Part shown: positions 61,611-64,000 of the stretch, one piece after another
Layout of the letters: each line of letters opens with the position of its first letter
Numbering within the stretch: position 1 is the first letter of the stretch
NCBI GenBank assembly: GCA_963717125.1
Contig: CAVQVG010000015.1
Span: forward strand, 620,001-684,000
Length of the DNA: 64,000 nt
Source of the DNA: RYN-230 sp963717125
GTDB lineage: Bacteria; Actinomycetota; Actinomycetes; Streptosporangiales; Streptosporangiaceae
Direction of reading: 5' to 3'
Position numbers and translations under genes: made by a program
Notes under the pieces: model-generated
What the model was told of the DNA's origin: nothing
The model's input: only the letters and a program-made list of their open reading frames with translations
Databases searched by the model: none

Positions 61611-62040
61611 ACAAGCACAGAACAGCGTCGGCTGTAACAATGGGTACACACAGGCTGTGGAAATCCCTGTGGACAGGCTTGGGACTATCGGGGGACAACG
61701 CGGCTAAAGCGGTGGGCGCCGAGTGGGGAATCCGGTGGAATCGGCCGGCCGTCCCCAGCCCATCCCCCGCGACACGGGTCTGCCGCACAGCCCCTGTGGA
61801 CCCGCATTTGCCGTCTGAGCTGGGAACATGCCTGCTATCCCCAGCGTCCACCGACCCTATTGCGACTACGTTCTTGTATCTCAAAGAGAAATCAACTACG
61901 CAACAGGCAAGCCGTCGGCCCGGCACACCAGGAAGCCTGCTGTGCCATACCCACTCCGGGGATACCCACCCGGCACGCAGCTTGAAACCGGCCGGCTTGG
62001 CGCCGGAGCGCACATTCACCAGAAGAGGAGGCAGGTTCCT
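61611..62040. other. oriC region between dnaA and dnaN
   Basis: The 430-bp dnaA-dnaN interval is the usual actinobacterial origin. Box-like sites, on the minus strand, are at 61656-61664 (TGTGGAAAT), 61668-61676 (TGTGGACAG; starts 12 bp apart) and 61795-61803 (TGTGGACCC), none of them a perfect TTGTCCACA. An A/T-richer patch at about 61856-61905 could be the unwinding element. No gene is found. Confidence 0.6.
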
Positions 62041-63174
62041 GTGAAGATCCAGGTAGAACGCGACGTGCTGGCCGAGGCCGTGGCCTGGACCGCCCGGGCG
62101 CTGCCGGCCCGGCCCGCCGTCCCGGTGCTGGCGGGCATCCGGTTGCAGGCGGCCGGGGAGCTGACCCTGTCCAGCTTCGACTACGACGTGTCCGCCCAGG
62201 CGACGGTGCCGGTCAGCGCGGAAGAGGGCGGCGACCTGCTGGTCTCCGGGCGGCTCCTGGCCGAGATCACCCGCAGCCTGCCCGCCCGGCCGGTGGAGAT
62301 CAGCTCGGACGGCGCGCGGGCCACGCTGACCTGCGGCAGCGCCACGTTCACCCTGCTCACCATGCCGTCCGAGGACTACCCGTCGCTGCCCGCGATGCCA
62401 CCCGCCGCCGGGTCCATCGGCAGCGACGCGTTCGCGTCCGCGGTCAGCCAGTCGGCCACCGCGGCCGGGCGGGACGACACGCTGCCCGCGCTGACCGGCG
62501 TGCGGATCGAGATCGACGGCGAGACGCTCACCCTGGTGTCCACCGACCGGTACCGGCTGGCCGTCCGCGAGCTGCGCTGGACCCCGGCCAGGCCGGACAT
62601 GTCGGCCGCGGTGCTGGTGCCGGCCCGGGCGCTGGCCGAGACCGCGCGGGCGCTCACCGCCGGCGCCGAGGTGTCCATCGCGCTGGCCCTGCCGGGCGAG
62701 GAAGGGGCGGCCGGCGAGGGGATGATCGGCTTCGAGGGGGCCTGCCGGCGCACCACCACCCGGCTGCTCGGCGGCGACTTCCCGCGCTACCAGTCGCTGC
62801 TGCCAAACCAGATCAACTCGGTGGCCGAGCTGACCGCCGGGCCGTTCGCCGAGGCGGTCAAGCGGGTGGCCCTGGTGGCCGAGCGGAACACCGCGGTCCG
62901 GCTGTCGTTTTCCACGGGCCAGCTGGTGCTGGAGGCCGGGACCGGCGACGAGGCCCAGGCGGTCGAGGTCATCGAGGCCAGCTTCGAGGGCGACGACATC
63001 CAGATCGCGTTCAACCCGCAGTACCTGCTCGACGGGCTGACCGCGCTGGACTCCGACGTGGCCCGGATCGCGTTCACCGAGTCGGGCAAGCCCGCGCTGA
63101 TCACCGGCAAGCCGGCCCCGGATGAGCAGCCCGACTACCGCTACCTGCTGATGCCGATCCGCTTGGGCTCCTAA
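62041..63174 (+). CDS. dnaN: DNA polymerase III beta sliding clamp
   Basis: GTG 62041 (VKIQVERDVLAEAVAWTARA) follows AGAGGAGGCAGGTTCCT. The three-domain ring protein shows ALPARPAVPVLAGIRLQAAG, DTLPALTGVRIEIDGETLTL and a C-terminal YRYLLMPIRL that closes the clamp. At 377 aa it is normal. It tethers DNA polymerase III. Confidence 0.96.
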   Translation: MKIQVERDVLAEAVAWTARALPARPAVPVLAGIRLQAAGELTLSSFDYDVSAQATVPVSAEEGGDLLVSGRLLAEITRSLPARPVEISSDGARATLTCGSATFTLLTMPSEDYPSLPAMPPAAGSIGSDAFASAVSQSATAAGRDDTLPALTGVRIEIDGETLTLVSTDRYRLAVRELRWTPARPDMSAAVLVPARALAETARALTAGAEVSIALALPGEEGAAGEGMIGFEGACRRTTTRLLGGDFPRYQSLLPNQINSVAELTAGPFAEAVKRVALVAERNTAVRLSFSTGQLVLEAGTGDEAQAVEVIEASFEGDDIQIAFNPQYLLDGLTALDSDVARIAFTESGKPALITGKPAPDEQPDYRYLLMPIRLGS

Positions 63175-63212
63175 CAGCGGAGTCTCCTAAGCAGCCGGGT
63201 AACCTGCAGATC

Positions 63213-64000
63213 GTGCACCTGACCCGCCTCGCGCTCACCGACTTCCGGTGCTACCCGGCGGTGGACCTGGGCCTTGGCCCCGGGGTGAGCACGCTGATCG
63301 GCCAGAACGGGCAGGGCAAGACCAACCTGGTGGAGGCGGCCGGGTACGTCGCCACCCTGGGCAGCCACCGGGTCAGCAGCGACGCGCCGCTGGTCCGGCA
63401 GGGGGCGGAGCGGGCCATCCTGCGCGCCGCGATCACCTCCACGGAGCGCGATTCGCTGGTCGAGATCGAGATCAACCCGGGCCGGGCCAACCGGGCCCGG
63501 GTCAACCGGGTCGCGGTGCCGCGGCCGCGCCAGGTGCTCGGCATCCTGCGCACCGTGCTGTTCGCCCCGGAGGACCTGGCGATGGTCAAGGGGGATCCGG
63601 ACCAGCGCCGGCGGTACCTGGACGAACTGCTGGTGACGGCGGCGCCCCGGTACGCGGCGGTGCGGTCCGACTACGAGCGGGTGGTGAAGCAGCGCACCGC
63701 GCTGCTGAAGTCGGCCCGGGCCTGCCGGCTGCCGGATGGCGCGCTCGAAACCTGGGATGAGCACCTGATCCGGACCGGGGTCGAGCTGCTGGCCGGGCGG
63801 CTGGGGCTGACCGCGACGCTGCGCCCGCTGGTGGCCAAGGCCTACGCGGCGGTGTCCGGTGAGGACGGCGCGGCCGGGATTAATTACCGTCAACGAGGCG
63901 TTGACAATAGTGAAGGAGAAACCACAGACCGCGACGTCCTGGCCGATCGGCTGCGGGCCGCGCTGGCCCGGTCCCGGACCGAGGAACTCGACCGGGGACT
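63213..64000 (+). CDS. recF: DNA replication and repair protein RecF (partial)
   Basis: From GTG 63213, VHLTRLALTDFRCYPAVDLG is followed by the Walker A LIGQNGQGKTNLVEA and by LRTVLFAPEDLAMVKGDPDQ, RRRYLDELLV. The gene runs off the right edge at 64000. RecF loads RecA onto gapped DNA. An A/T-richer insert-like stretch is found at about 63880-63930. Confidence 0.93.
   Translation, partial: MHLTRLALTDFRCYPAVDLGLGPGVSTLIGQNGQGKTNLVEAAGYVATLGSHRVSSDAPLVRQGAERAILRAAITSTERDSLVEIEINPGRANRARVNRVAVPRPRQVLGILRTVLFAPEDLAMVKGDPDQRRRYLDELLVTAAPRYAAVRSDYERVVKQRTALLKSARACRLPDGALETWDEHLIRTGVELLAGRLGLTATLRPLVAKAYAAVSGEDGAAGINYRQRGVDNSEGETTDRDVLADRLRAALARSRTEELDRG

Noticed and set aside
59778..61649. 623-aa open frame on the minus strand over dnaA
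   Set aside because: Pure shadow of dnaA; composition is repetitive and without domains.

Overview
This window is the chromosome of a high-GC actinomycete, on one side of the replication origin. From about 24 kb to the right edge it follows the order typical of actinobacterial oriC regions: dnaB, rplI-rpsR-ssb-rpsF, then cca, a DUF6049-type protein, murJ, a pseudokinase, sigM, its anti-sigma factor, trxB, trxA, parB, parA, rsmG, jag, yidC, yidD, rnpA, rpmH, dnaA, oriC, dnaN and recF (cut by the right edge). Very high GC at third codon positions, many GTG starts, stop/start overlaps (ATGA, GTGA) and two parS palindromes agree with this. The genus cannot be fixed from sequence alone; a filamentous or sporoactinomycete-like lineage is plausible.

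Region 1 (1-13.2 kb) is accessory DNA. It holds a frameshifted tyrosine integrase cut by the left edge, a large single-chain restriction-modification protein in lower-GC DNA, a three-gene cluster of small unknown proteins, a GntR regulator, an XRE/TPR regulator and an APH-like kinase. A long run of small co-directional genes follows and leads into an FtsK/TraSA-type DNA translocase broken by three frameshifts. A promoter followed by two GTGAGATATCTCAC-type palindromes, 21 bp apart centre to centre, precedes that run. The set resembles an actinomycete integrative and conjugative element (AICE), but no replication initiator or excisionase is visible. The right border is marked by the 5' 40 nt of a tRNA-Arg(ACG) that breaks off in the anticodon stem. 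The element looks resident but decaying.

Region 2 (13.4-23.8 kb) is variable chromosome: an APH-like kinase, a PadR regulator with its operator, a membrane protein with DivIVA-like motifs, a PfkB sugar kinase, an MBL-fold hydrolase, a RibD-like reductase, a MacB-type efflux system (permease frameshifted, ATPase, membrane fusion protein), a lipoprotein joined to an ABC-ATPase scrap, and a divergent NarL-type two-component system that could control the transporter.

Region 3 (24-47.7 kb) carries replication and translation genes, endonuclease IV, a polyprenol-sugar type mannosyltransferase-like membrane protein, a class A penicillin-binding protein, a second PadR regulator with palindrome, inositol-1-phosphate synthase, an MFS transporter, the CCA enzyme, and the envelope/redox block (DUF6049, MurJ, pseudokinase, SigM, anti-sigma, TrxB, TrxA).

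Region 4 (47.7-64 kb) is the segregation and origin block. Between trxA and parB lie less conserved genes, including a dead aminotransferase, a threonine-aldolase-like enzyme, a DUF222/HNH endonuclease and a frameshifted short-chain dehydrogenase. One parS site sits directly behind the aldolase gene and one directly behind parB. Single-base frameshifts recur across the window, in accessory and chromosomal genes alike, so some may be assembly errors and not true pseudogenes.
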